Origin: an uncultured bacterium
GTDB taxonomy: Bacteria > Bacillota > Clostridia > Lachnospirales > Lachnospiraceae
Direction of reading: 5' to 3'
Length of the DNA: 6,271 bases
Assembly: GCA_946543095.1 (NCBI GenBank)
Contig: CAMNLO010000098.1
Location: 1 to 6,271 of the forward strand
Each line of letters starts with the position of its first letter. Within the stretch, counting starts at the first letter, position 1. The position numbers were made by a program, and so were the translations under genes. The notes below the pieces were generated by a model. It was not told where the DNA came from. It searched no databases and saw only the letters and a list, made by a program, of their open reading frames with translations. Below, one piece after another: positions 6,159-6,271 of the stretch.

Positions 6159-6176
6159 TCGCTAACGTAAGTTAGC
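6137..6176. promoter_or_regulatory. Four-half-site operator overlapping the promoter
   Basis: Half-sites are GCTAAT (6137-6142), GTTAGC (6147-6152), GCTAAC (6161-6166) and GTTAGC (6171-6176). They form two 16-bp dyads, GCTAAY-N4-GTTAGC, 24 bp apart, or alternatively a central 20-bp dyad spanning the -10 box. The sites occupy the spacer and the start point, which fits a dimeric repressor of the MarR, TetR or DtxR kind. The regulator is not in the window, so its family is a guess. Confidence 0.75.
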
Positions 6177-6271
6177 CAGAAAGAAGGACAAACACAAAAC
6201 AAGCGAGACGGTTGTCTTGCTTTCCAAGGGAGATGTCAAGAGCAAAAAGATCCGTGTGGAGTTCAGTCTGG
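6166..6271 (+). CDS. Possible 5' end of a gene running off the window (start unclear)
   Basis: The frame is open from 6166 to the end and reads as plausible protein from about 6217 (LLSKGDVKSKKIRVEFSL). It contains no ATG or GTG, only a TTG at 6217, and that TTG lies in the 3' arm of a 9-bp hairpin (6201-6209 with 6214-6222, loop GGTT, one G-U pair). A ribosome-site-like AGAAGGA (6182-6188) has no start codon at the right distance. An ATG at 6233 has GGGAG abutting it, too close to work well. So this is either a leaderless-looking 5' UTR whose gene begins beyond the window, or a TTG-started gene with a masked start. Eighteen residues are too few to name a product. Confidence 0.3.

Overview
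The window looks like chromosomal DNA of a moderately GC-rich anaerobic Clostridium-type Firmicute, most likely Lachnospiraceae-like. This is inferred from strong GGAGG-type ribosome sites, a low-GC regulatory region between GC-rich genes, TTGACA/TATAAT promoters, and the MutS2-type protein. No sequence search was possible, so the taxonomy is a guess.

Left half (1-3423, + strand): a 15-bp palindrome (22-54) precedes a two-gene operon. The first gene (106-2121) encodes a 671-residue soluble, charged, helix-rich protein that I do not recognise. Six bases later comes a 431-residue protein (2128-3423). It begins with a canonical GNAT acetyltransferase domain and appears to carry two more degenerate GNAT-like modules. 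The pair is the most novel protein content here.

Middle (3424-5462): two hairpins lie between convergent genes. On the - strand follows a MutS2-family ATPase of 639 residues. It keeps the clamp/lever and ATPase parts but lacks the long coiled coil and the C-terminal Smr domain of ordinary MutS2.

Right part (5463-6271) holds no confident gene but is dense in regulatory structure. Reading leftwards on the - strand there is an AT-rich array of three 28-30 bp tandem repeats, a promoter (5762-5790), about 215 nt of RNA that folds into two multi-helix domains, and a strong intrinsic terminator with a GAAA loop and U-rich tail. After the terminator come a further hairpin and then the mutS2-like ribosome site, which can itself be masked by an upstream complement. 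No second promoter is evident after the terminator, so the RNA is either an attenuating leader of the mutS2-like gene or a stand-alone small RNA. I could not assign it to a known riboswitch class. To the right lie a coding-like but doubtful 54-codon stretch (5886-6050, -), an AT-rich stretch with nothing identifiable (6072-6129), and a perfect-consensus + strand promoter (6130-6158). That promoter is overlapped by four GCTAAC/GTTAGC half-sites and drives a transcript whose gene lies mostly or wholly beyond the window.
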